Assembly (NCBI GenBank): GCA_028023455.1
Contig: JAQFVV010000207.1
Coordinates: 310,001 to 374,000 of the forward strand
Reading direction: 5' to 3'
DNA length: 64,000 nucleotides
Origin: Epiperipatus broadwayi
Lineage: Eukaryota > Onychophora > Udeonychophora > Euonychophora > Peripatidae
Position 1 is the stretch's first letter. Each line of letters begins with the position of its first letter. Position numbers and translations under genes: made by a program. A model generated the notes under the pieces. The model did no database searches. It had not been told where the DNA came from and was given only the letters and a program-made list of their open reading frames with translations. Positions 45,011 to 58,510 of the stretch are shown here, one piece after another.

Positions 45011-48000
45011 AGGTCAGAAATAGTCAATTACAGTAAAGTACTAAAAATTTTAAATTTTAGAATATGTTCTTTTAATATGTTGATTATATTTTGTTAATGG
45101 TATTATAAAGTACAATTTGAAGTTAAGTAAAATACGTAGTGTATATAATATTATGGTGAATCATTTAAAAAATAGTTATGTAAAGCTAAAAAATATTGTT
45201 ACATATGGTTGCAAAAGCTGGCCATATTAAATAACCCAGCTATAAATATTTAAAAGTATATTTAAATGTTAAATTTTAATAGTTTAAAACTTATAATTAA
45301 ATAAATGTTATATTTAAAGTTAGAAATCACATTTAATAATTATAATTAATGTCATATATTTTAAAAATAAGCTTTATGGTAGTGAAAGTTGTATTTGGTT
45401 CTATATTTTCTAAATTATTATTCCAAATTTTTATATTATTTGAGCTACTTTATTTGGTATAATAAAGTGATGCAATTTTTTAATCCAAACAGAGAAATAG
45501 ATTGAAAATCGTCTGTCTCAATTTTATTAATCATGTGACTACATGGTTTCACACATATGCTTGTTTGAATTTAGATTAACAAAGTTTGAAATATTTAAAA
45601 TTGTATTATAGAATTGAATAGGATTACTATCTATCATAGAAGCGAATATTAAACATTCATTATAAAATGTTTCTAAAATGTTTTAAGGTAGTATTATAAA
45701 GTCAAATACAGTTATAATAAAAAATTAAATATTTTGTTTAAATAAAAATAGATAAATTGAATATTAAGAGTGGGATAAATATTAAAACATTTATTTTAAG
45801 AGTTATTTTAAATGTTTAAATAATTTTAATAAAATAATAATTGATTTAAAAGTAGTGTTTTAAATAATATTTCAAAGGTTTATTATGTCATAATTTTATA
45901 TTTTGAAATTTAATTGTGAGTTTGCAACAATATGTAAATTTGATCTCAAATTAAAAGTGAGAATCAACCAATCAAATGATGTATTCTCTAGAATATAAAT
46001 ACTGATTGCACGGGGGGTATCAGGGTGATTAATAATGTATCAGTGGTAATTAGTAAGGTATTAAATCAATTTGTAGGGCTCTCTTATAATTCATTTATAA
46101 AAACTAATAGGATACTTTTAAAATACTTTGAAAAGAGAGTTTTAAAATAAAATATATTTAGGAACTTCATTAAAATAATTTGCTAGTTTTTAAAAGTTTT
46201 CTTGCCAGGGTTATTTTATCTAAGTTTAACTCAGAACTTCTTAATAAAATGGATATTCTACGAAATAAAATATATTTAAATTATAATACTATAAAAATGT
46301 ATGGAATAGTTATTGATACTGTCTTATTTATGCTTAACCAGAGGACCATTGTAATATATAAAACAGTAGATGAACATTATATGGGAAACTTAGGTGGAAA
46401 GCTATTTGCCATCTAAAAAAGTTGAGATGTATTATTTTATAGAAGCTAGTCCAAGATTTTAAAAATAACAAGACAATTATACCTTATGATGGTTTATAAA
46501 ATATCATATTAAAAGGAGAAAAATGTTATGTCCTTTTTGAAGGAAACATTTTTTTTAAAACTATTTTTCAAGAATTAGAGAATGACTTACAGAGAATATT
46601 TTACTAAAGCATTTTGATATAAAAACGTTAGTCTTAAAAATGTTAAAAAACGCATTTAGAAAAGATTTTTAAAACTTGAAGTTTTTAAAAAACTGATATA
46701 TAAAATACCAAATGAAATTAAATTTCTTAAGAAGGAAATCTATAAGAAACTGAACATATGGATCCATGAAAATATAAACATTGTGTAAAAAGTTACCAGA
46801 TATATATTAAATTAAATTAGATGGAATGATGCATCAAATGTCGGCATGGGATATTTAGGAAGCTTCACGGATTATTTTATTTTATTATTATGATTCCAAT
46901 AATTATCTTTCTGGAATATATAATCCTTAAACTGTTAATTTATAAACTCTTACATGACAGATTGATAATTATTTTGTTTAATTTTTAAAGATTTTAAGAC
47001 GTCGTATTATTATTTTTTTTTACTATGTATTTTTAAAAATTGCTTACTGCCTCCCACCCCAACAATTGTTTGTTGTCAAGCAAGAGAAACATAGCAGTGG
47101 GGGAGTTTGTAAAAATTTCTTGAAGAAATAACGCACTTAGAGGAGAACATTTAAAAAAAAAAAAAACTCGAGAAAATATTAAATATTTTTGAACTTATCA
47201 TGAACTTTTTTCAAGTGAAGAATTAAGGGAAAAGATATGTAATTATAGTCTTGATTCTTTTTATTTAGTAACTTAGTTAAAATGTAAATTTTTCTGTTTT
47301 TTAATAAGATTAGGAAAACATGAACATTAATCTATTAATAACATTAAAATTTTATAATATATGATTTAATAATTTAGATAAGAACATTTTTAAAATAAAA
47401 ATGTATGGATGTATATTTTTATGTATGCAATGCCATCTCTAGTGGATGGAGGAAGTCAACTGCAGAAGTGATGACCAGATAAAGGTTACTTGGTATTAGT
47501 TAATGAATATTGCTAATTTTATGATGTATATTTTTGTTTTCTTTTAGATTGCCTATGAATAACCATGAATGAAGTATAAATGTTTTAATAATGTGTAAAC
47601 ACATTTTTTTGTACATTTTAAAACATTATGAGGTTAGGATTTATTTGGAAATATGCATACAATGATTTTATATTAGTGATATAATGCAACATAATAAATA
47701 TTTGTGTGATTCTTTTTAAAAAACTTTCATGTTATTGGATATTCAAATATTGTCTGATTAGATTGTATATGGTTAAGAATATAGAATAATGTGATAAGCA
47801 AACTTTTCTTGTGGATCAGTGAGATTGCTTTAATTAGAAATGAATTTTATTTATTGTTTGAAAATGCAGTTATTTTTGTTGATGTATGATGTGGAAAATC
47901 TTGAGAAATAATAATAAAATAGTGGCTTGGTAATACGGTGGTTAACAGGAAACCAAGATGATGTTTTAATAGGATGTGATGAGGAGTATGAATAATATTT

Positions 48001-50993
48001 ATAGTCTTTGTGTAGATATCAGTACAGCTAACGGTGCCCTGTGGCTGGTATATTTATTTGGGCAGTGTTTTATATTTCTTTAAATATTTGATGTTTTAAA
48101 TAAAGCTGAAAGAACAGCTTTAACATCAGTGATGTATTGGAGATCATTGGACAGGAAAAGGTCATACCTCTATTTCTTATTGATACACTGTGCCAGGATA
48201 TTTTGATGTATGTTATAAGTTATACTCTATTTTTCTTTCTTAAATCCTATACATCTGTTTGCTATCTATATTTCATGTAACTGCATCATTCAGTAAGATA
48301 TATTTGAAAAGAAATGGTAAATAATTTTAGCCCTTAAGTTATGCTATCATTTGAATGAGATTGGTTTATTTTCTAGAAGAAATAGAATTTTATAACTTGA
48401 AATTGAAGGTCCAGTGAATCCTAAAGGAAAGGAAAGAATCATAAAATATATTTTGGATTTATTTCGGAATTAAAATATAAAATTTTTAAGAATAAAATAT
48501 GTAAAATAAAGTTGTTCTTTAAAATGTTAATAACTTTTGAATGCTTTATGTCTTTGAAAAATTAAATATTGCATATTTTAAAATACAATAGTATAAAGTA
48601 AAATGATATAAAGAATAGGCATAGTATAATTTTATGTTTATTGAATAATAGGGAATATTGAATAATTACAATTATACAATATTAAAGTAATGCTATATGA
48701 GAATATGTTATGTTTAATGGTCAGAATGTAATAAATGATATCCACTAAAATCTAGTAATAGATTATTAGATAGATGGATTATGTAACATCTTTGACTTGC
48801 AAGATGAAAATTGTGTAATTTTAAGAAAATCCATACTCATGATAATGTTAAATTTTTTGTTTTCTGTAGAATGTTTTCTCTGTGGATGTGTTTGTTTTTT
48901 TGTTTTTTTTTTTAATATAATTAGATAATTTTAAGGATAGGATATTTTGGTAAAAATAAATAGATATCATTTGTCATAAGTTTAACCATAAAGAGAAACC
49001 AAATGGTATTGTTTTATTATCATTGTATTAAGTCTAAATGAGGACCCTAAAATAAGTATAAATTATTTTTTTATGACTAAGTAAATAAAAATGTAAAACA
49101 GTGTAAAATGAGGATATCCAATGTAAATATTGTACATAAATTATTTATTTTGTTAATGTTATAATAAACTTTGTTAATTTTGTTTTTTCAAAAATTTGTG
49201 TGTCTAGATTTTTTTATTTTCCATTACACTGCATGAGATCACAATATATCCATAATAATAGAAACAAACATATAATATAGCACAAAAGATAAATAAAGAA
49301 TTAATTTTAAGAATTCAAATATTTTATTGGTATTCATTTAATTAAGTAATCATAATTTTACATTATTTTATGGTCATAAATTAGTTAACATAAAAGTACA
49401 TTGAATTATATGCTATTAGTTGCCACATACTTTTGTTTGTCAGATTATCAAATGCTACCATGTATTTATTATATTATTACATGAAGATAAAAGATTATAT
49501 TAAATTATTTTATTATTTTATCATAGTAATAAAAATTATAGTGAAAAGAAAAGAGATATACAGAATTACTTCATACAGTGAGACTATTATTATTATTTAT
49601 TATTATTAGTTTAAGTGTAGTAGATTGTGACATAAAAATCCCTTCTCACATTTTACTACCGTAGTTTTAATTAACTTAGAATAAATTTTATGAACCTGAG
49701 ATTTTATTGAGCTAAAATATTATGAATAGAAGATTAAGATTTAATTATTAGCTTAATCTTAGTGAGTAAATTTATTAAAGTTGTAAGAATACTATAAGTT
49801 TATTATTTGAGATAGTAATAAGGGGGGATAGTGTTCTTATGCCATTGAGGTAGTATCCTGTAGAATATTGGCTCAATGTAATCTATCTTGTCACCTGTAT
49901 TTTCACTTCAAGTCTCATGAAACTATTAAATATTTATTTAATTTATTTTTTATAAACTGAACCTTATTCGTATTTTAAATTTGAGCTAGTGGAACAATTT
50001 AGTATTAATGCTGAATATTTTATTTATTAATTATTAACTGAGCTAATATACTGTTAGGAAGTGTAGATGCAAATGACACAGGTTAGAATATTAAGAGATT
50101 TCTAGCACAAGCTTTCCTCTCTATATTTAATTTTATGAAAAATTTCAACCAATTAAGTTTTTTGTTTTTAGGTTGTTGATTTCTAATATGGTGCTATCAT
50201 TTTATTTTTCATAAACCATTGATTCAAAAAATGTTGCACTTTAAAATATGAAAGCAAATACATATTTATTAGCACTATTGACTTGATAAATTAAATTGTC
50301 TCAGATTAGTTAACAATATACTCGGTAAATAATACTTAAATAGTTTCTCTATCTTACCTGAGCCACATGCCATTTTGCCAGGCCAAGCAAGCCTCTGCTT
50401 GATTTAATATTTTCCTTTTCCTAAATATATTGCTATAATTGTGTTAAACACATGCCATCTTTCCTAGGTGTTTAATCCTATTCTGACATGAAAGTATCAG
50501 AGACTTTAATAGGGCAAGGGCATCAATCCTGAAGTTGGATTGTTTCCAGATAAAAAAAAAAAAATAACTAAAGGATGGATGCAGAAGAAATGTGCTTCTA
50601 TGAGTGAATGCTTTTATTATCCATTACTGTTTGTAGAACTGATGTGTTTTTTAGAAAGATATATGGTTTAACAAGAAATATCTGATGATAATGAAGAAGT
50701 AGTTATTGGCATTTATTGGATATATATGGTGAGTAGTTTCACTCTGTAGGAAAACTTACCATTAAAAAACTAAAAGTTTACCATCAAATGTTTTATATTT
50801 TATAATGAGATGGACAGATTATCTCAAGAAAGACATTGAATTCCTGACTTGTTACATATAATTCATATTCATAAATTATGATTGATAATGGAATGCTTTG
50901 TCCCTATACTTGTCAGATGTTTCAACATTTAGATAATGATGAATATTCTTTATATATTTAGAATCCTGATGCCTGATACATTCTTCTCACTTT
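45011..50993. other. AT-rich DNA without recognised genes
   Basis: 6 kb with no supported feature. The longest frame, 46180-46416 on the plus strand (78 codons), is followed by further Lys/Ile-rich stretches broken by stops to about 46760. I do not recognise them, and they may be chance or an old element. Confidence 0.5.
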
Positions 50994-51485
50994 AATCATC
51001 ATCATCATCAACCATTATCAATCCACTGCAGGATGAAAGTCTTTCCAAGTTTAATCCATCTTCTCCAATCTTTAGCTTTTCTTCTCCACATCACCCCTGC
51101 ACACTTTCTTATTTCATCCATTCATCTCACATGTGGTTACTTTCTGAGTCTTTAACAATCTCTTGGAATACAATTTAAGATTTCAATTGTCAATCTATTA
51201 TCATCTTTTCTAGCAATATGTCCAGCCCAACTCGACTTCAATCTTTTAATTTTTTCAGTGAGGTCAGTAACACCTGTTTGTTCTCTTACCCATACATTGC
51301 GTTTTTGATCTATTCTTGTTACTCCCAACATGCATCTCTCCATACTTCTTTGAGTGGTCTGGAGTCTCTGTATTGCTCTTCTATTAAGTGTTTAAGTCTC
51401 AGATCCATAAGTAAGAACTAGTAAAACACATTTGTTAAAAACCTTCCTTTTCAAACGCATAGGCATATTATCCAGTATTTATTTT
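50994..51485 (-). pseudogene. RTE-type non-LTR 3' end fragment
   Basis: An open frame at 51343-51152 encodes CMLGVTRIDQKRN, VREQTGVTDLTEKIK and WAGHIARKDDNR. It shares the 3' terminus with the copies at 41246 and 55770 ('caaccattatcaatccactgc' on the plus strand, slightly changed) and has a GAT-repeat tail. The 5' truncation lies at about 51485. The upstream ETWTLN part has stops. Confidence 0.85.
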
Positions 51486-51539
51486 TAGCTTACCATTTTT
51501 TTTATTTCCTCATTTGTTATAATTATATTATTCTAAAAG

Positions 51540-51960
51540 TTTCCTAATATATTAATCATAACTCTTTTCTTTCATCTCTACCATCCCTCAACCTGTTTTT
51601 AAAGCTATTCTTAATATATCGATATTATTCATTTTGTCTGTGTAAGTATTTTGTTTTCTTTCAGAAACATCTCATTTAAGATTTTTTTCTTGGTATACTT
51701 TTTAGATGAATATGAGCCGCAAAATTTATAAAACTTTGATAAATTGTTGTATTTTTTATTTATTTTGTCAAATACTTATTTTAGAGTAATGCTACTTCGT
51801 TATTTATCGAATCTTTTTATTGCTTGTAATATATTCGAAGACACATCTGTATCTCATTTTCCACTTGATATAATTAAGCCTCCCAAGAAACAGAAATACT
51901 TGTCTTCTTTTTATTGACGTTCACGTCACATTTTAGTTTTAAACGATTTTTTTATAAATC
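51540..51960 (-). pseudogene. Second non-LTR reverse transcriptase fragment
   Basis: Minus-strand translation around 51900-51780 reads KYFCFLGGLIISSGK, then DTDVSSN and QAIKRFDK, the post-palm 'YLG...I.SDGK.DTDV..RI..A...F.KL' region of an RTE-like or related RT. One stop interrupts it. The relation to the adjacent RTE tail is unclear, and it may be a separate insertion. Edges are estimates. Confidence 0.5.
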
Positions 51961-52301
51961 TTAATTTTCTTTTCTAAAAGTTATAACATATTTAAAGCTG
52001 AATTTGTTTTTTTTTTTTTGTATTTACTGTACCACAAAAATAAATACTATCCTTATAAAACAAAAGTAATGATAATAAATAATAATTTTCAAAATATTTC
52101 TTTTTCTATTTTTTTATTTTTTTTTGAGAAAGTTTAATTATTTGCAAATTTATTTATTTCATTGTCTATTAAAATATTTTATACCTTTGCCAAATTATAA
52201 CTTATATATTTGTTTCATTGTACCCATCCAGTGCATATTTGGGGAAAAACATTGTATTAGTATGGTTAACTATTCAATTTTGAAACATTGCATGGGTTTT
52301 A

Positions 52302-54703
52302 TATAGTATGACATAATATCAAACATGGTGGTATTTTCTCAATATTTTGCTTTATGCACATGTTGTTAATAAAATGAATGATATTGTAATCATAAACATG
52401 AGAAAATATACACTTAGTCTGCAAGCTAATGTCTACCATCTATATAACAATAATAATGGAAAATTTTAATAAAACATTTTAATTAAAACAAAATTGCATA
52501 AAACTCTAAATTTGGAATAATACAATCATCTTCTAGGATAAAATTCGAATACCAAGAGTGGAAAAGGATTTTATAGTCACTCAAAATATTCATTAACAAC
52601 TTAAATAATTTTTTTTAAATGAAAATAGACAATAATTGAATATAAAAGTCTTATTTAAATAAAGTGCAGCTTTAAATTATAGTGATCACCAGAATAAAAT
52701 GAATATTTTACTTCAAATGCATTCTTCATATCTGCAAAATCATCATCACTAAACAGTTTAATATTTCATTTGTGTGATTATGCTTTGAATAAATAGCATG
52801 AAAATATTTGCATTATAAATTACACAATGTTTAGATTTCTGGATGTTGATTGGTCAATACTAAGAATTATAGAGACACTAAATAAGACATAACAATAAAA
52901 ATAACATTTATTTTACAATAAACAAATTTTATAAACATGAACTCCATGGGAAGTCTGTTACAAAATTTACAAAAAAAAAACACTGTAACAATAGTCTAAT
53001 GCAATTGATTAGAGAAGACTACTTTTACAATTTAAGGTAATCTAAAGTTAATAAATTAAATAAATAAAATATCCACAATCTATGATGGTCTTAGGTGGAC
53101 AAGTACATCTGATAAGTTAAAGATTAGTACAACCAACTTTATTCTTCAAATGAAATAGTAATTACTATTTTTATCATTAAAACATTTTGTACCTTTAAAG
53201 TGATCAAATTTTTATTACATTATAAACAAATTTATGGCACAAGTTTTATACCTTCCTGCATAAAATATGTCCTAAAACAATTCTATATTTCTATAAGGTA
53301 TTATATCATCTGTCAAATTTGAGAAAACCAATAGAATAATGGTTGTATTATGTGATGTGGATGATTTGGTTGATGGAGGTAGAGAACTTGGTATCTGAAT
53401 ATTTTATGAAGTAGTTTATTAAAGTTTTTTTTAGAAACAATTAACATTGTGAATTTAATTACTGTAAAAAATATAGATAATTTAAATCAAAAAGTGTATG
53501 ATTTGAGAGGAACCCAAGATTTGATATCCCCTGATATGAAAAATGTGAATTTAGAGTTTAACCAAACATTAATATCTCCTGGTCCTCATGTTTCTGATTT
53601 GGAAACAACCAAGGAAGGAAGGGTATAAGCAAACTATGTTAGTGCTTCAAAATAGATTTAATGCTTTAGAAGATCATTTAAAAAAATGAGAGAATCTCAA
53701 AATGAGATGAAAGATAATTTGAAAGAGATGAGAGAATTTCAAAATAGATTTGATGCTTTAGAAAATAATCAGAGAGAAACAAAGGAATTTGTTGGAAATT
53801 TAAAAGAAACTTTGGAAAGTAAAATTGAATTTTCTCAAGAATATTAAAAAAATAAGATTGTGGAATCAAATGAACAGATTCGAAGTAATTTTTTTGAAGA
53901 AATGGAAATTAAATCAAAATAAAGATGAAATTATCTTAATTCATGGTTAGAGAAAATGGAATTAAATTGTAAATTAGCAAACAAGATTCTGATTATAAAT
54001 TAAATAATTTAGAATTTAAATTAAAGGAGACTAATGAAAAGTTATATGGCACATAATGGAAGTGAGCCATAAAAAACAAAGCATAGAAATGCAATCTAAT
54101 AGTATTGTAGAACAAAAATTGAATTAGATTCAAGATTTAAAATCACTGATGAAAAACAATCTAGTTTAAGCATAGAAATTGAAAAATATAAAGTATGCAA
54201 GGAGAATTGTTTCAAATGAATGGTAGTATTCAATCTCTGATTAATATTTGTTTGCAAGCTGTCAATCAAGAATTAATAAAGTTTGTGCAGGAATCAAGAA
54301 TAGAAATGTGTGAAGTAAAGAATTTTACATTCTACTTAGAAAAATATATCAGGCAGGTCCAAAAAGAGTTAGTGGACATTGGCCAAAAATTAGATAACTT
54401 ACCAAATAAAAAAATTGAGGAAAATCAGAATATTGAAGAGGAATTTAATAAATTCAGACAAGAACAGAAATAATTTATTCATAATTTATTGACAAATATG
54501 AAATCATATGATCGATTTAATGTTGTACACAAGTAAGTAATAAAAGATGAAGATATTAGCTTAGTAAGAAATAATCACTGCCCTAGGGGAGAACCATTAT
54601 TAGAGACTAGGATAAAAGAGTCATAATCTCTAATAGATAGCCATATTGGATCAGGAGGTTAATAATTCATTGAATAGAGTATAGTATGACATAATATCAA
54701 ACA
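52302..54703. repeat. 2.35 kb segment bounded by a 24 bp direct repeat
   Basis: The same 24 bases (beginning TATAGTATGACATAATATCA) lie at 52302-52325 and 54680-54703. If this is a target duplication, 52326-54679 is an insertion, and it holds the broken coiled-coil frame. Terminal features of a known element class are not evident. Confidence 0.4.
53430..54475 (+). pseudogene. Broken coiled-coil protein, possibly a retroelement gag/ORF1
   Basis: Plus-strand translation in shifting frames is rich in Glu, Lys, Asn and Gln with heptad-like repeats, for example ALENNQRETKEFVGNLKETL (about 53755-53815). The last open piece, 54195-54473, has 'VRQVQKELVDIG'-type amphipathic stretches and ends at TAA. 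Several stops and frameshifts separate the pieces. No zinc knuckle or RT was found. Long coiled coils occur in ORF1/gag proteins, but a host pseudogene is possible. The function is not recognised. Confidence 0.4.
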
Positions 54704-55769
54704 CATATTTTTCAAGTGAATGATGGTAATTTTAACAAGACACTCTAATGTTTGAAATTATTTGATAATAATGTTTTTTGAGAGAAATGGGTAATGTATC
54801 ATCAAACTTTAAATGGTTATCAAATTCTATAATCTTTTTTATTTTTTTTTATTTGTGCTTAGTGTTGGTCCAGATCGTTGTACAAGATGTCGTCTTCAGA
54901 AATCAAGAGCCAGTCAACAGATATTTTAACTCTTCCGCATTGTCGTTTATTCCCCAGACGTTTTCAGTTTCCAGAAAGCAAAAAGCATGGACATGAAGAA
55001 GGAAGATTACATATATTTATTATACAAATCGTGAGAAAATAACATATAAATATAGAAGAACGAAAATAAACACAGAAAATACTGGTTTAATATATTTATT
55101 AATGAAAATAAATCGATAAAACAAATAGGTTACAGTTATATGTGTGCACATTATATAGTTTGAATATGAACATTTGCCAACTGTAATTTTTTTTTTATTA
55201 AATAGCAGTTTATTTTATATATGACCATTATTATTCAACAATATCTGAAGAATTATGAGAGTATAGAGTTTGAAAAATGTGACAAATACATCAGATGGAT
55301 CCTAATTATAATTAAATTTGACATAAATAAATATATAATGAAAAGAGAAATTCATAAATTATTTCTTTCATATAAAATCTCATTCTTTGATTAAAAAAGA
55401 TTAGAATATTTTCCCCTTAAAAATCTCAAAATAATACAAAAAAGAATTACATTTTATTTACAAATAAAAGAATAAATTTCTTATAAATTATATGCACTTC
55501 ACAATTAGCCATTTTAAAATTTAAATAATGAAATTTCTTCATGGCATACTTCTATTCGTGCACAGACATTGTTACACACTTACATATATATTGTATTTGA
55601 AGCTGTTTCGTAACACTTTTGCATTTCTTCTTTTTTACTTGAATTAGAAAGATTACAATTAATTTAAAATATTGTTTACATTCTTAGCGCAGGCACTTTT
55701 AGATTTGAATTATTCATGATATCATTGAAAATTGGTGTTGATTTTGATTATTAGGTCAGGATATCAAAC
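54704..55769. other. AT-rich DNA without recognised features
   Basis: A plus-strand 72-codon frame at 54778-54996 resembles nothing known. Nothing else supported. Confidence 0.45.
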
Positions 55770-58510
55770 ATCATCATCATCGTTATCATCAACCATTATC
55801 AATCCACTGCGGGATGAAGGCCCCTGCAAGTTCAATCTATCTTCTCCGATCTTTAGCTTCTCTTCACATCACCCCTGCACACTTTTTTATTTCATCCATC
55901 CATCTCACATGTGATCTCTATCTGAGTCTGTTATAATCTCTTGAAATCCAGTTTAAGATTTCAATTGTACATCTATTATCATCTCTTCTAGCAATATATC
56001 CAGCCAAACTTCACTTTATTCTTTAAACTTTTTCAATGAGGTCAGTAACACCTATTTGTTCTATTACCCATATATTATGTTTTCAATCCCTTCTTGTTAC
56101 TCCTAACATGCATTTCTCCATATTTCTTTGAGTGGTCTGAAGTCTCTGTATTGCTTTTGTATTAAGTGTCCAAGTCTCAGATCCATAAGTAAGAACTGGC
56201 AAAACACATTTATTAAAAACCTTCCTTTTCAAAGACATAGGTATATTTCCTTTTAGTATCAAGTTATTTCTACCAAAAGCACTCCAACAAAGTTTAATTC
56301 TATGATTAATTTTATCCATTATGTTTCCATCTGTATTAATAATCTGACCAATGTATTTGTAAGTGTTAGCTTCTTCTAACTCATCATAAACAATCTTTAT
56401 TTTTATATTTTGAGAAAATCAATTAAACATTGCTTTAATCTTTTTAACATTTATCTTTAGTCCTACTTTCCTACTTTGATCTGATAACTCCTGCAACATT
56501 TCCTGCAGCTCTAAAGAATTATGTGCAAAAACAACTACATCATCTGAAAAATCTAAATGACTTAAATAATCTCCATTTATTTTCACTTTTTTAGCTTACT
56601 ATTTTAATCCACGAAATACTTTTTGCAGCACTGCTGTAAAAAGTTTTGGAGATATGGAGTCAACCTGTCTTACACCCTTCTCAATGTTAACTTTCATAGT
56701 ATCATTATGTAATATAATTGCTGCTGTTGCATTTTTATAAAGATTCTTGAAAATATGACACTAACCTGGATCTATACCTTGATGATCCAATGCTTTAATC
56801 ATTGAAGAAATTTTTATATAATCAAATGCCTTTTCATAATCTAAAAATCCAAAGCAAAATGGCAAATCATATTTATTTGTTCTTTCTATAACTTCTCTCC
56901 ATACCTGTATATGATCTACTGTGCTAAAACCACTTTTAGATCCAGCTTGTTCTTTTGGTTGGTGGAAAATTAATGTTTTCTGTAGATGAGTTGTAAGTAT
57001 CTTGGTAAATTTTTTTTATAAAACTGATAAATGGCTGATAGATCTGTAATTTCTAATATCTTCTTTATCACCTTTTTTAAATATTAATATTAATACTGCA
57101 TTCTTTCAATCATCTGGTACATCTTTATCACCAGGAGTCTTTTCTTTCTTCATACATTTAATCACATGTCTCACTTCTTCATTAAAATTCTGGACAATTT
57201 GGAAAATGTAATAGATATAGGAGGTACTTGTTCTTTATTACTATATAATTCTTGATAAAAGTCTTTTACCCAATTACGTGATGTCATCTCTCTTTTTAGT
57301 AATACATCTTTTTTTCTTATTGCAGGTATACATTTTCTACCAATACCAAAATTTTGTTTTACATTCTTGAGACTTTTATTTTATTCTACAGCTTTTCTTG
57401 CTAGTTCACAGTTTTACTTTCTAATATCATATTCAACTCTTTTCTGCACCAGTTTTACAATATTTGAGATATTCAATCCTTTTTAATGCTTCATTTTTGT
57501 ATATCTTCATATTCCTTCTTTTCTTCATAAATTCTCTAATCTCAGTAAAAATTTTATTGGTCAATTGCTGCTTTTTTCTACCAGCTATCTTTGTTGCAGT
57601 TTTTAAAAGTGCATCAGTTATTTTCATATTAATTTCATTCAAATCTGAATCATCTTCACAATCTACTAATACTTAAAACTGATTTGTAAGTTCTGATTTA
57701 AATTCATTAGAATTTTTCTGAAGATTAGGAATATCAACTGTAAATATTGTTTTTTTTAATAATTTTTGTCTCTTTAGTTTTGCATTAACAAATATCTTAC
57801 ATCTTACTAATCGATGATCACTTCCTGTGTTAAATTTATTAAGAACATTACAATCTTGAAATATGTATTTTCTGTTAGTCAAAATATAATCCAATTCTTT
57901 TGTATCTTTATTTGGATGCTTCCATGTCCATTTCCTTTTAACATTTTCTCAAAAAAAGAATTCATAATATAAAGTTTATCTTTTTTTGCAAACTCCATAA
58001 TTCTATGTTCTCTCTCATTTCTATTACCATAACCATAATTACCTAGAGCACTTTCATCTTTTATTTGTTTACCAGTTCTAGCATTAAAGTCTCCCATAAC
58101 AATTTTAAAATGTTGTTTACTTTGATCAAAAGCCTTTTGTACATCCATATAAAAATCTTCTACTACTTCATCACTATGAGAACTTGTTGGGGCATAAACC
58201 TGTATTATCTGCATTTGGTATCTGCTATTAAGTTGTAGAATTAATCTTGCCACTCTGTCTGATACACCAGCAATCTCCACAATATTGTTCTTTCATTTTT
58301 TATTTATAATGAATCCTACTCCACTTGTATTTCCAATATTTGTGCCTTTATAATAGAGTATATGTCCACTTTTTAAATCAATTGTCTCTTCACCTTTTCT
58401 TCTAACTTCACAAAGTCCAATAATATCCCATTTAATATAAAACAGTTCTTTAATTCTTGCAATCTTCCTTTATTTGAAAGTGATCTGCAGTTGTAAGTAC
58501 CTAAATAAAA
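55770..58510 (-). pseudogene. RTE-type non-LTR retrotransposon, almost complete ORF, decayed
   Basis: Longest RTE copy. From 58510 on the minus strand: endonuclease start LGTYNCRSLSNKGRLQELK, a Glu motif near 58400, IQVYAPTSSHSDE, VMGDFNARTG (about 58074-58103), DYILTNR, and GSDHRLVR (57803-57831). A Lys-rich linker follows (57642-57433), then the RT with 'EKGVRQVDSISPKLFTAVL' (about 56600-56690), FSDDVVVFA in place of FADD (about 56526-56555) and GLKINVKKIK. The tail has VLPVLTYGSETWTLN and CMLGVTRRD (to 56083). A frameshift lies at about 57885 within the endonuclease and more stops in the RT. The 3' end at 55770 has a GAT-type repeat tail. One ORF with APE endonuclease and RT is the RTE pattern. 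Confidence 0.85.

Noticed and set aside
54778-54996. 72-codon frame with a hydrophobic segment
   Set aside because: A single hydrophobic stretch from T-rich DNA; no conserved features.
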